64,000 nucleotides of DNA from Favolaschia claudopus (lineage: Eukaryota; Basidiomycota; Agaricomycetes; Agaricales; Mycenaceae): NCBI GenBank assembly GCA_037176885.1, contig JAWWNJ010000156.1, forward strand, positions 310,001 to 374,000, given 5' to 3'. Made by a program: the position numbers and the translations under genes. Shown here in pieces: positions 42,818 to 54,385 of this stretch (position 1 is the first letter of the stretch; every line of letters starts with the position of its first letter). The notes under the pieces are model-generated. The model was given only the letters and a program-made list of their open reading frames with translations. It was not told the DNA's origin and did not search any database.

Positions 42818-43422
42818 ATTAAATCAGATTTTTTTGCCCGTCCCAATATAACACAAAAAAATCTCGGGATTTATGGTCTGACTTGGGAGACTACTCGGTA
42901 TGACCAAAAGTAACCGGAATCACAAATTGCCTATATATGGCAAGCTAGCACACAGAACCGCTGGGAGGATTGGTACTGTAATCATGGTAGAAGTATATGC
43001 TGTTGCATATGTAGTAGTTTGGGTCCACTGTGCCGTTTGTTGTGCGTCTATTTGAATTGCAATTATTTATGTTATGATGGTTGAACATTATGCCCAGTTT
43101 TTAACGTCTCACAAAAGGTGGAGACTAGGATGCTAAATTCTGACATTTCATATACATTATCATAAGACCTAAATCCCATTTTTCAAGTACTCATTGACCC
43201 CATATCTGTCCAATTGCTATTTTAAAAACGCAGATATTGCCAAATTGGGAAATTTCTGAATTTCGAATATTTCTCTGGCTGTCCGATGTTCCAATCGGTG
43301 TTTATGTCATGCAAGTTAGAGAAAACATGCTATAGGTAAGATCTGGACCCATCAAAGCTGGTTGACCATTGAAATTCCTATATAAATTCTACAATTCCGG
43401 TTACTTTTGGTCATGCCGAGTA
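42818..43422. mobile_element. Composite insertion in the LTR with 9-bp duplication GCAGCTCTT
   Basis: GCAGCTCTT occurs at 42809-42817 and 43423-43431; removing the insertion restores the LTR. The first 76 bp (ATTAAATCAG...GAGACTA) carry an internal hairpin and end AGACTA like the Mutator-like MITEs at 55.5 and 57.1 kb. The TA-flanked element 42894-43420 then sits in its terminal TA. A 9-bp duplication fits Mutator-like elements. Confidence 0.75.
42894..43420. mobile_element. 527-bp TIR element, CTCGGTATGACC family, TA target
   Basis: Ends CTCGGTATGACCAAAAGTAA and inverted CTCGGCATGACCAAAAGTAA, flanked by TA (42892-42893, 43421-43422). The arms resemble those of 55982-56873 (CTCGGTATTGACAAAAGTAA), so both belong to one family. 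No coding is visible. Confidence 0.85.
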
Positions 43423-43594
43423 GCAGCTCTTGGGATTGGCTGAGATCGTATGATGGAAGCAGTTGTGACCGTATGGGAAGGGTAGAGGCAGTATCTTGGA
43501 TATCCAGCTTGCGAGAGAACCCCGGGATGAATATTTGAAAGTTGATGTTGGGTCAGGTGATGCGATCAAACAACTTTTCCACGGTTCAACTTGT

Positions 43595-45304
43595 CCGTCC
43601 CTTGTCTGCGCAACTTTCTGCCTCTTCACGTTGCCATCACCCATCACGGCCGGCACGAAAATTTTTGATAGGGAGCGGACAACTGTCAACCCTTTGGTGG
43701 AGCTTCCCGGGGCCTAGGTTGGACAAGACGACTGACACATGACCAATACGTGTCCCATCTGACCCCCAATTTCTTCAATTTCTGGATTTCTGACTCTGTC
43801 CGCGTCCTCTCCTCCCAACAAAAAAATCGGACTCTCTTCATTCACTTGCAGCCGGGGAATAGGCCCTGAGGAACAATCGGAGTCTGTGAGGATATTAGTT
43901 GCAATTTTATTTTTTCTGTTATCTCACCCAACCGTCCACGATTACGCCTGACTCTGCTGCATCGTGCATTATAACGCATTATCCACCCGATCGAAGGTTA
44001 TCGGCTCAATCCTGGTGGTGCAGTCGAGGCCACTAGACCAGGTTTCTTGGGTCGAAAGTTCTGGGGTTTGTTATGCCGCTGAGTCAGTCACGATCGGGCA
44101 CGGTCGACCTGGATAACAAGAAAAAGATTTTTGCGACTAATAAGAAGTGACAACAAAGAAGATTTCCTCCCGACTTCCTCCCAACCAAGGGCGCGCCGGC
44201 ATTTAAACCGGCGTCTGGCAGTGGCTGGTCATACAGGCCTATACTCTAACGCTACAGGCGACGCCTCCCCTTCGCTCCGGTTGGAGCGGGCGGAACGCAA
44301 CAAAACAGCAAGTCCACAAATGAGGACTTCAGTTGATTTTTGGAATCACGCACCAGGAACGAAAACTGAATGATCGCCTCTGGCAATCATCCAAAAAAAC
44401 ATACAATCAAACACTTGCTGTATGATATGAAAATAAATCAAATCATGCATTATTTGATCACGATCATGGATGATTATTGATGATGTACAGTTTAAGAGTA
44501 GTAAAAGGCGATGGGGGGAGCAGTGTTCCCCCCATACCCCCCTCCTTTAGCCTGACGGCACATCAAAGGCAAGCCAGTTTTTTTCTGTACTCGGGGTCAC
44601 GGAAAGTGATGGCGTCGCTCCTTTTGCGGATTTCTGGACGCTGAATGGAGGGCTCTTCATGAAACAAAGTGCTAGGTGGGCTAAAATGACTATCTGCATA
44701 TTTCCAGCATAATGATTTGATCAAAAAATTATGATATGCCATCAAATGGCCGAAAAAGGCAAAACCACCAAAATACAGCTTGGCGCAAGATGTTTTTCAT
44801 CACAATCTGGATGGACAAGATTGTAGCCCTTGACGAGTGGATAGATGTAGCATTTCGAATTGGGCAAAAATATGCATCGGTTCTGTCGCTATAACCCGTG
44901 CAATATTATGGTTTTCGTCAATTTTGGCCATTTTTGCTATTTTTCCCGACTTTGAAGTCCGTATATCTCGGTATTGCATGGACATTTTTGCATAATGCAA
45001 AGTGCCAGGCCTGTCTACTCCTTCAGGGCTACAATTTGGCCGATTTGAATTTTGATGGAAAACGCACTCTCGTGAGTGTCCAATAACAATGCTTTGCTCT
45101 ATCTACCCCCCAGATAACGCAACTACAACCGGTTCAAACTGATCAATACCCTCGGCAAACACTGGCCTTTTTACGCCAGCCCTGAAGTCCATGGGCTCGT
45201 TTCCCATGATTCGAGATGGTGCGCATGCACACTGGGGGATCCCCCAACTGCGACACTGTCAAACTCAGACTCGTGGCGGTGTCGCGCGCGAGCTGCGATG
45301 AAGT
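43595..45304. other. Gap with unclassified repeat DNA; possible tRNA-like SINE head
   Basis: No protein gene is supported. On the minus strand near 44040 TGGTCTAGTGG fits the polymerase III A-box consensus, and a weak B-box-like CTTCGATCGGG lies about 45 bp downstream (near 43990). This may be a decayed SINE head. At 44512-44545 GGGGGGAGCAGTGTTCCCCCC is a hairpin of a type common in fungal repeats. Nothing recognisable is seen from 44560 to 45190. Confidence 0.3.
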
Positions 45305-45515
45305 GCGCGTCCGCGATGAAGATGGTGCGCGTCCGCACATGAGCATGAAGTACAGCGTTAAAAACAGTCAGTACCAGATGAGGATGGGGTGCGCGTCCGC
45401 GATGAAGATGGTGCGCGTCCGCACATGAAAATGAAGTACAGCGTTAAAAACAGTCAGTACCAGATGAGGATGGGGTGCGCGTCCGCGATGAGGATGGTGC
45501 GCGTCCGCAAATGAA
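45305..45515 (+). repeat. 86-bp tandem repeat, about 2.5 copies
   Basis: Units start at 45305, 45391 and 45477 with GCGCGTCCGCGATGARGATG and contain TACAGCGTTAAAAACAGTCA. Copies are nearly identical, so the duplication is recent. It is not gene-like. Confidence 0.9.
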
Positions 45516-45770
45516 TATGAAAAGAAGAACTGGGTATGAAGGGAAAGCGCCGTGGTCGGTCGCAGGGAGAAGACAATAGAAGAGATGGCATGGGATGTAA
45601 TGTTGTGGGCGATGAGGTGTCAATGGAATTGAGATGTGCGAGGGATAAGGTCTGTCGTATGCATGAAGAATGTTGATGATTGAAATGATATGACAGTATG
45701 TGTGCCGCGCATGATGGGGAATGTAATAAACGAGAGAGGGAGGAAATGAGGTAGCCATTCCCATAGATAG

Positions 45771-46138
45771 TGTGACGGGTATATATTATTTACTTACTTA
45801 CACGGCTGATACCTTACATTACGCTTGTCATCATTACATAATATAATCCTGCTTAACCTGAACTACTATGTACGGTTAAGAGGGATCTCAACGAGCGGCG
45901 GCGCTACCGCCGAAGGCTAACCACCCAGGACCCGATGCTTGCCTGAACATGCGTATAACTGTTCCATGGCCCCGGTGCTGCGGGGGCTCCTGTCCAGGAT
46001 CACACGACCCCTAGTCGATGGGTTACAACGGCTGACGAGACACGACTAACAACCGCCAGCGCCCAGAGCGCTGGTTCTCTTCTCTCTATTCTTGTTCCTT
46101 CCCATTCCCAAGAAGCCGCCGAACCGACTCGCATCACA
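45771..46138 (+). repeat. 5' LTR of the LARD
   Basis: 368 bp with inverted ends TGTGA/TCACA. A TATATATT stretch begins 10 bp in. Identical to the 3' LTR by eye. Confidence 0.93.
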
Positions 46139-46139
46139 A

Positions 46140-46157
46140 TGGAGCCCACCGCGAGGG
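46140..46157 (+). promoter_or_regulatory. Primer-binding site of the LARD
   Basis: TGGAGCCCACCGCGAGGG, one base after the LTR; identical to the first 18 bases of the Gypsy primer-binding site at 42138-42156. Confidence 0.85.
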
Positions 46158-46599
46158 CTTCCGGGAGGAGGGAAGGAAACATCAAGTCTCACCCAGCGCT
46201 GAGTCGAGTCCCTCGACTCTTGTAGCTGCTTACGGGTGGGACTGGGGACGAAGAAGACCTTCCAACAGAGTGGACTGGACCGCTGGATACGGGTTGGAAG
46301 GATCGAGGGGCGCGGAGCGCCCGACTCGATGTGCCAGCACATCGGTATATTCGGAGTAGTGGTTGTCACTGGGTGACTCCCCTTCTCCCTCTTCATATTC
46401 TGTCTACTGGCTAGGTGCTCGTACACGCAAGCCGCGTGCTTTCTACGGCTTGTTTGGAGCAGGCGCGAGCGCCGTCAATTGCGTCGACGGGCGTGACGTG
46501 GCACGACGCCGACGGTCTCACGCTGTGACGTGACGGTGTATTCTCTTCCTTCCCCCTCCTTCCCCCCACTATCGTCAACGACCACCGAGCGCCGCCTCC

Positions 46600-49500
46600 G
46601 GCTAGGCTGCTGGTGGTCACCATCTCGAAGACTTCTTTTGGGGGCCGGCATACTCCCCCCACCCTTCAACACCTCCTATCTGAGTGGATGAAGATCTTCG
46701 CGCCGTGCGCGACTGGCTGTTTCTTTCGGCTTGACTCGTCTTGAAGACTTCCATAACGGGGGGCCGGCCCTCTTCTTCATTCATCAAAGCCTTTCCTCTA
46801 TGGACGACAAGCCTTTGTGCAACGGAAGGCCGGAATCACTTGTGTACGTCTCGGTAGCACCAAGCGCTGTTTTTACGGCTGCGGGTGTCGCTCCGTTTGG
46901 CGGTTCCGTGACTGGAGACGGGAGTTTAAGGTGTTGAGGATGTGGGAAGATTTCGGAGTGGGGTGCCTAGAGGATCGAGATTCAGCGGGGCATAGGAAGG
47001 TTTGGATTGGGAGATTTTGAGTTGGAAGGAAACGACGCCGCGGTACGCTGGAACGATGCGGACGGACTTGGCTCAAATCGGACGAAGCGCTGACACTTCG
47101 GTGCCTGGCTGCATACCTCCGATGTCCGCATCCATTGCGTCCGCGTTCGTGATCGAGGGGCTGGATCTTCGGCGATTCGAGTAGATGAGTTTTGGGCGAA
47201 CGAAAATATAGTAAGCACTTGTTTGGGCGCCGTTGGTGTCGCCATTCCTGTTCTCCTCTGAATACTCGATGAACTACCAACCCGTTGACGTCTGAGGAAG
47301 CGCTGGATCGCCAGCTGCACGCCTCAGACCTCAAGGCACGCGCTGCCTCCGTTCTCCGCTCTCCCAAACGGCCTCGTCTCCTCAAAATTAAGACATGTCT
47401 GGCTGCGTACCTCGGACTTTGGATCTGAATCCTGGCTGCTTGCGACGCGCTTGCTCGTCCATGTCTTGAGAAGATCTCTACCCCAGATTTCAACAGGTTG
47501 GGCTGCCGAGCTACTACACCACTGGCCCTTACTCTCCCACTTCCTCTTCGAGCTCTCTTCCAATGGGACGAACTCTGTTCGCGCTGCTGCCGCCTTGGTT
47601 GCGGACAGTTTCCGTCTGTCTTTCTACACTTTCCTTCTAATTCATCTGAGTTGGAGATTCGCACAATACTGAGCGCCGTCGCGCTGGGTATTTCCCGCTC
47701 CCTCTCCTACTCTCCTTCAAGACATTCCTGGCGGGGAAGACCTGTGCGCTGCGCGCGTCCGGCTATTCTATCAATTTCGTTTGTTTGGATCAAGAATCCT
47801 CGCGCAGCGCGTATCGAATTAACGCGCTAGCGCATGTTTATGAAGCAGCAAGGCTGTCTTGATGTCTCGGTCTTGAAGACCTTCGTTGGGGGGCTGGCAT
47901 CCTCACTCCTCAAGACCTCTTCTCCGGATCATCGATATCGGAGGATCGTCGCATTCGGTGGTGCTGGAGGAAGCGCTTTTCAGCTGCATGCCTCTTCAGC
48001 TCACCTTGATCCTGCCCTCATTCTCTCCTCAACCATCCTTCCCGCAGTTCACTCGCTGCACGCCGACATTCTGTCTCTGAGGCCTGTGGCCTTTTGCTTC
48101 GCTCCATGATATTGGTGTCTTCCTTTGAGAGGAAGCTTCGTCGCGGGGTTTCTTTCGTTTGCACTTTTTGTTGCTGGATTTGAGGGCTAGCCCTCTTCAT
48201 TTGCGGCCGCTGGCGATTGCGCACCGGACATCTTTCGCGCGTGAACTGGACGACGCCTTCGACGCAAACAGCGAACCCCATCGCCGCAGCTGCTGGTACT
48301 GTTTTGCCGTGGAGATCGTTGATATGGGGGGCCGGAAGTTGGTCGGGGAGGATTATTAGTGAAGGATTTGGTTTGGAGAGAATTCAAGGAGGCGGACCGG
48401 GTTGCCTATACAGTTGATGATGCACTTTGGCGCCTCGCCAAACTGCTGAGACTATGGGGACATCTCTTCATAGGCGGCATGTGATGTCCCACAGGCCGCA
48501 CTGACCCATCCTGACGCTCATCCACATGATGGGACTGAGATACGGGTGCGGTTGGAGCACCGTCGGGCGCGGCCGCCATTGAAGAGAAATAAACCTCAGT
48601 AATCTGGCAACGCACTGCGGAGATCGGAAGGATCGTGGACGTTGAGGCGGATTGGTTAGTGTGGAATGAGTAGCGAGTACGAGGAAGCGCTGATAGTTCG
48701 GCTGCATGCCTTCGGAGCTCCGTCCCTCAAATATTCATATTTGGGAGGCCAAGCTCGCTTGAAATAGCACTACAGACGAACATTGGGAGTACATATCCAC
48801 CTCACCGTAATTTCTACTGAGCAATACCGCCGAGGAACGGTGGCGACATACCTCTCGAAACGCAACCGCCCGCGTATACCCTCCCTCCTGCACAACCTCC
48901 CACCAATCCCATCGTACTCCGCCGATTGCCTTGCTCTGCTTTAGACGATCCAAAAGAAAGTCGATGACGCACTGGAAACCTTTCTAAAAACGCAGAGTGG
49001 GGTCGGAGATCTCTTCCTAGGCGGCATGTATACTCTCGCAGGCCGCCGTATCGACTGGCATTGGCGCTCATTGATGGAGTGAAGGGAGCGCCGTCGGACG
49101 CGGCCGCCTGTGGAAGGGAGTAATTCTCCGTACTCAACGCTGCTGAGACTGGATGAACTTGTGACGTCGAAGTGGATATATGCAGCTTCGGAGCAGCTTG
49201 ACGAGGAAGCGCTGACGCTCCGCGTCTAGCCGCATGCCTACGTCCTTTGAAAGATGTACGTTTGGGGGCAGTAGATTTGGGGATTGAAGCACTGCGATTG
49301 TCCACGACGCACTTTGGAAACCTCGGAGAAAGAAGGAGGATTTTGAGGTTGGGTTAGATGAGGAAGCGCTGACGCTTCTCGTCTGGCTGCAAGCCTCCGT
49401 TCTTTAAATCTACACGTCTGGGGGAGCAGAATAGATTGAGATACTATTAAACGCGACACTTGGTGTATATCTACTTCACTACAACTTCTCATTAGAGAAG

Positions 49501-49990
49501 TCGCAGGGGAATGTGGATCAACACGACGCACTTCGACTCACTTGTCCTCTCGCGTGTTCCTGTCTTGCCCTATCTCTCGCTCGGTCACCCCCGAGATCCC
49601 ACAAACCTAAAACCACGCCATGTACTTCAACTGCATTTCCTCCGCTGCCTATATGGTACCTCCCAAAACTCCTACATTGAGGGACGGATTGGACGTTGTC
49701 GAGACACTCGCAACGGAGCTCTTACATCGGCGGCGGGGTCGAGCTCATAAAACGACGCGGATACGTTGAGAAGGAATCGAGGGATTTGGAGATTCAAGAG
49801 AGATAGTGGGAATACTGGGCGAGGAAGCGCTGACGCTTCGCGTCTAGCTGCATACCTCAGACAAGCCTCGTCTGAGATCGGGTGGGGGGCATTGACAATA
49901 TTGGGGTGCTTGGAGATCCAAGAAAGGTTGCCTCCGTCTTCTGAACGTACGTGTTTGGGGGGCACGGTAGATACGCTACTACACGCGCAC
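46600..49990. repeat. Diverged repeat modules in the LARD interior
   Basis: A module of about 80 bp recurs: GAGGAAGCGCTGACGCTTC, GCGTCTRGCTGCATGCCTC, then about 20 variable bases and ACGTYTGGGGGGC. Copies start near 47081, 47293, 47966, 48680, 49200, 49359 and 49820; tails with GAAGACTTC and GGGGGGCCGG also occur near 46625, 46740 and 47875. The GAAGCG-CTGA-CGCTTC part forms a hairpin. A second module (TAGGCGGCATGT...CAGGCCGC) occurs near 48470 and 49018. Copies are only moderately similar, so the array is old relative to the LTRs. From 50000 to 52600 no module or gene is recognised. Confidence 0.7.
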
Positions 49991-52624
49991 ACTCCATTAG
50001 CGTGATCGCGGGGAAAGGCTAGCGACATACTTTCCGGGGACGAGGGTTGCACCTTGGAAGGCGACATTACGGCCCACTTCAAATTGTTGTTAGAGAACTA
50101 TTCGCGGAATACAGGATTCGGGCTACGCACGGGATTCGCCGTCTCGCATCCAATAACACCGTGCTCCGTCTGACACATTCCTCTGCCGATGTTGTCGTAC
50201 TCCGCTGATGCGCGACATCTGTTCTGGCCGCAACGTCGTTTTTGAAGCTTTTCCAGTGACGGGGGATCAGCTTTGGGCAGGAGCAAGTTTGAGTGCATGC
50301 TTGGAGAGGGTAGGAGATTAGGCGATGAACCAAGCGTGATGCGTGCTACGTCTCCCTGCCCGAGAAGAAACTGGCGCACCCACCCCTTCTGCTTTCAGCG
50401 CTGGCAGCTTCAAGTAAGATGAATATTTGCCTTGGCTGCGTTAGCAGAAGGGAGGGATTGAAACAAATCACACGACGTACCTGGGGTCCACGTCCTCGTA
50501 CTTTCTGGGGAGTCGACCTCTATCCTCATCGCCTTCGTTTTCAACTTTTCATCGAGGCATCGCGTTCGCCGTCTGCCCACGGCATTCTTCTGAGAAGCGA
50601 CTGTACACAGAAGAGTCATGAAGGGCCAAGGCGTCGGTACCAGAGAGTAATACGTTGGACAAGTTATTTTTCTGCTTTCCGCTCTGGCAAAAGGCTTTGC
50701 CTCAGCTGCGTTTGCGTTAGTAGAAGCGGAGGATTCGACGCATGGCAACCCGCCGTGCACTGGGAGCGGAAACTGTGCGGATGGGATTGGGATAGAGTGT
50801 TAAGCCAACTTTTGATGAGATATGGACGTGGGGGGAACGTACCTCAATCTCGCCTCGCGTTCACTCATCCCGCGCATCCCTTTGCTCGCGATTGCATCCT
50901 CTCCGTGTGCACGCGAATTTCGGTCGTAGGTATTTGGCCGAAAAGCGCGGCTGTTGGAGTCGAGCCCATTCTTGATGGAACTAGCATCATGGGGGGCGTA
51001 GAAGGACACGATTTCGTTTGAGCAAAGAAAGGGGAGCGTCGGCTTTCGCCTCCGAGAACCCGAAGACTATTCATCAGCGGCGCCGGATTCGATCTTCCTG
51101 GCTTCTCCCCACGCTCTTCCTTTCCACGACGATGACGACTCACATTCGTCGTCTCTCCGTCTCTCCTCCCACATCTTCAGCTCTTGACACTACTCGCTCT
51201 CGAGGCTTGGAACTCAGGCTGGTGCGGAGATGGACGGGAACGGTAATGCGTAGGGATAGGGTTGAGGGTCGCGGAGTGAAGTGAGGATTCTGCATTGCTG
51301 TTAAGGCTGGTCAACCATCGCCTGCTTCCACTTGGCTGTAAAGCGTACTTGGATGGAATTCACATCGAGCTTTGACTTCTCTACTTTCGGCTTGAACAAC
51401 AATACGACGTCTCTCTATCCCGCCAATTCTACATCGCCAATTAGTCGAGCTTCATTCTCGACCTCATCACCTTCATGTGCATCGATTCGCAAGTGGCTTA
51501 TCATTCATACTTGCTGCGTACGCATCGTGCGCTTAGCTGCCCAGCTGCACCCTATCATCTCGTGTGCGACCCATTTCCGCTGCGGCAAGCCGTTTTGGTT
51601 ACCGCTATCTGTCCTCGAGCGCGTTTGGAACGCTGCTCGGGCGTTTTGGATTCAAAATTTTTCTTCTCCTTCATCGCTGTCGCTGGGGGGCTGTGGATGG
51701 AGAGCGACAACACTATGAAGGAAAATCTATCGCCTCGCATCTCGATGACGAATTCTCCGAGCGCATTCTACACCACTCAGACCATCATTGGGTCGCATGC
51801 TAGCACTCTCATGCTTTACCTCTGCGGTTATGTGCACTCGTTTACTCTTTTCCATCCGACCCCGGTGCCTACTTGTTCACATGTTACTGCCTTCGCCACT
51901 TTCCTCGTGTTGTAGTGCATTGCGGACCTGCTTCATACGAGGAGGCCGGGCTTCTACGGCAACCCTGGAGTGACTTGCGAGATTCAAGCCCTCCTCTTAT
52001 TCACACCGAGCGCGGTCGATCCGCTGCTGGTCTATGTCTCAGTGTTTCCTTGACTTCCGGTGGAGGCAAAGTCAAGGATCTGCATCTGCAGCTTCATCCT
52101 ACCCCAAGCAGAAGCTGCAGATCTGATGTATCATGCGAGTCTACGATGCAACACTATGGGCCTGCGCGCTAGTCGCTACATCCCTTCCAATCATGCTATT
52201 TCCTTTACGTCTACCTACTTACTTATCTGTCGGCCGTAATCTCGACGGCCAATTATGACCTATGCTACTCAACACTCTTCATTCGCCCACGCTGTCACAC
52301 TCACATCCTATTCTGCTTCGCCTTCGCCCCTCCGCCTTGCTCATGAACCTTCCAAATGTACCATCTCGACATGCCGCTATATTCTGTTCCCATCTTCCCT
52401 CATCGTCATCCAGCCTGAAACATCCCGATCCATTCGACTTCTCCTGCTCCTGGACACGAATTCTGGCCGGCACATTTTGGCACCCACATTTCCTCCTGGG
52501 AAATTTTTTCTCTCCCTAAACCTACAAACAAGGAGTGATAATTTTTCGTCGTGCAGGTCCTGCTCAGCCGTCTTTGCATGGACTACACGAAGAAAAAGTG
52601 GGGGGCTGTAGGGGATGTATATGG

Positions 52625-53085
52625 AGTGCACTGGCATATCCTAGAGTCTATGCATAGCGTAGACCCAGAGGCTGCTGGAGCGTTAGCTCTATAGCGCCAG
52701 GGATGCACTCAACATACCCCGCAGGCCAGACAGGAGTAATACAGGCTGGTCTGACTAGCTACAGGTTGCTGCCTGGAGGGAAGCCCTGGAGCGGTGATAC
52801 TGCGGGTGCAGTATCGGGTCTATGATTGAAGGCTATGCCTCCCTAGCTCTGCTAGTCTCCCCAGTGTGCATCCCCTGAGTCTGTGACTCATAGCTGGCAG
52901 AGCGTTAGCAGAGCCTAGCGTCTGGGATGCATCCTAGCATATAGAGGCTGGCCTGAGGATCTCTGTGGAACACAGACCTAAAGCTTAGCCAGGGCGACTA
53001 GTACTGCAGGTGCAGTCCAGAGTTTACGAAGGAACATCATCCTTCTGTAGCTCTGCTAGTCCGCCCTGGCTGCCAGCTGAAGATA
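52625..53085 (+). repeat. Two tandem ~220-bp structured modules near the LARD 3' end
   Basis: Module 1 (about 52630-52868) and module 2 (about 52869-53085) align through GAGCGTTAGC, GGGATGCA, GGCTGG and CTCTGCTAGTC. Each contains a central hairpin: GATACTGC-GGGT-GCAGTATC at 52796-52815 and ACTGC-AGGT-GCAGT at 53003-53016. In module 2 an outer stem closes between CCAGGGCGACTAG (52989-53001) and CTAGTCCGCCCTGG (53056-53069). Composition is rich in CTAG and AGCT words, unlike the rest of the interior. Confidence 0.65.
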
Positions 53086-53288
53086 GGCATCTGGACTATC
53101 TCCCAGATGCCATTGCGGCAGCCAATAATGCAGAGCATCACTGCCGCATTCTCCAATAAAGCTGGCCAACTTTTTTTCCTCCTTGATGGGAATCTCTGCA
53201 TCCTAGGGATGCAGAATTTGGGGGGCCATTGTGATGCTATCCTGGGATGAGCATATTCAATTTCTGCTTCATGGCAGGCACCAACCGT

Positions 53289-53299
53289 GTGGGGGGCTC
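53289..53299 (+). promoter_or_regulatory. Polypurine tract of the LARD
   Basis: GTGGGGGGCTC directly precedes the 3' LTR. Similar tracts occur at about 52598 (AAGTGGGGGGCTG) and 53217 (TTTGGGGGGCC). Confidence 0.7.
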
Positions 53300-53667
53300 T
53301 GTGACGGGTATATATTATTTACTTACTTACACGGCTGATACCTTACATTACGCTTGTCATCATTACATAATATAATCCTGCTTAACCTGAACTACTATGT
53401 ACGGTTAAGAGGGATCTCAACGAGCGGCGGCGCTACCGCCGAAGGCTAACCACCCAGGACCCGATGCTTGCCTGAACATGCGTATAACTGTTCCATGGCC
53501 CCGGTGCTGCGGGGGCTCCTGTCCAGGATCACACGACCCCTAGTCGATGGGTTACAACGGCTGACGAGACACGACTAACAACCGCCAGCGCCCAGAGCGC
53601 TGGTTCTCTTCTCTCTATTCTTGTTCCTTCCCATTCCCAAGAAGCCGCCGAACCGACTCGCATCACA
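53300..53667 (+). repeat. 3' LTR of the LARD
   Basis: 368 bp, identical by eye to 45771-46138; followed by GATAG. Confidence 0.93.
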
Positions 53668-53777
53668 GATAGAGACGGTATTGTTGGCAGATAGGAAACG
53701 GATGAGATAATGAATGGATGAAGGGTCGCTTTGTACGAGTGCATAGGCAGCGATATCGAATGAGGAGGATAGATAGA

Positions 53778-53936
53778 GGATAGATCGTACAGAGAGATGT
53801 GCACAGCTGATTGACTGGCGCTTCCACACCGCAGAGGATAGATAGAGCAGTTAGATGCGCACGGCTAATCGACCGAGGCATCCTCGCTGCAGGATAGAGA
53901 TAGGGCAGTTAGATGCGCACGGCTAATCGACCGAAA
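53778..53936 (+). repeat. ~56-bp tandem repeat, three copies
   Basis: Units start at 53778, 53834 and 53891 with AGGATAGA and contain AGATGYGCACRGCTRATYGAC. The second and third are close copies; the first is diverged. Confidence 0.8.
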
Positions 53937-53956
53937 CGCAGTGTTACTTATATGTA

Positions 53957-54383
53957 TGGTGCGCATCGCCAAATAGGTCCCATCACTGATGCCATCATTG
54001 ATGTCTCAAATCGCCCAAGAACAAAAAACCAAACTTTATATTGCACTTTATGCATTGAATTCTGCATATTCAGAGCGCTGGGGGGAACAATATAAGCTGC
54101 AGCAAATGGTTTTCCAATGACTTTGGGAGGATATGATACCCAAAATGGGTATGTGTCGTAAGCACACGTGATTGATTGATTGATTGATTGCATCACTGAT
54201 GTCTCAAATCCATGCCGTGAAAAGTATATTTATTGTGGGTTTTGAGCGGATGAGAAATCCCTCTAGAGGGTTTAGTCTACTATCTAATCGGAGTGTTTTG
54301 GCCAGAGGATCAAGCGTGGGAAGGCTCTGATGTGGTGCAACAAATTTCGTTCCTGTTTGGTGGTGTTTAGGTGATGCGCACCA
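53957..54383. mobile_element. 427-bp MITE with TA target duplication
   Basis: Ends TGGTGCGCATCGCCAAA and inverted TGGTGCGCATCACCTAAA, flanked by TA (53955-53956, 54384-54385). Internal GATGTCTCAAATC words occur twice. No coding. Confidence 0.82.
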
Positions 54384-54385
54384 TA

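Larger units (their letters stand above)
24897..43594 (-). mobile_element. Large Ty3/Gypsy retrotransposon with nested insertions
   Basis: On the minus strand the order is LTR, primer-binding site, Gag, protease, an extra region of about 1000 residues, RT-RNase H, integrase, LTR. The left LTR (3' in element sense) is 24897-26333. The right LTR (5') is 42159-43594 and is truncated at its outer end, so no target duplication can be read. Over 822 comparable bases the LTRs differ at about four sites, so insertion is recent. Three nested insertions lie inside the internal region and LTRs, plus a MITE in the left LTR. Without them the element would be near 11 kb. Frames are broken in several places, so this copy is probably dead. 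Confidence 0.88.
42159..43594 (-). repeat. 5' LTR of the Gypsy element, interrupted and truncated
   Basis: Matches the left LTR from 42159 to 42817 and again from 43432 to 43594, with an insertion between. Homology stops abruptly at 43594, so about 244 bp of the outer LTR and the target duplication are lost. Confidence 0.85.
45771..53667 (+). mobile_element. 7.9-kb LARD: LTR element with identical LTRs and no recognised coding
   Basis: Two 368-bp LTRs (45771-46138, 53300-53667) read TGTGACGGG...CGCATCACA and are identical by eye. GATAG flanks the element (45766-45770, 53668-53672). A primer-binding site (46140-46157) and a purine tract (GTGGGGGGCTC at 53289-53299) are in the right places. 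The 7161-bp interior has no gag, protease, RT or integrase motif in any frame I examined. This matches the class called large retrotransposon derivatives. Its very recent movement must have used proteins from elsewhere; it shares the primer-binding site with the Gypsy element. Confidence 0.92.

Noticed and set aside
45305..45515. CRISPR-like regular repeat
   Set aside because: Only 2.5 fully contiguous 86-bp units with no unique spacers; a recent tandem duplication.
46873..47664. 263-residue minus-strand protein gene in the LARD
   Set aside because: Arg/Ser-rich frame across repeat modules, not supported by any motif, splice signals or conservation between modules.
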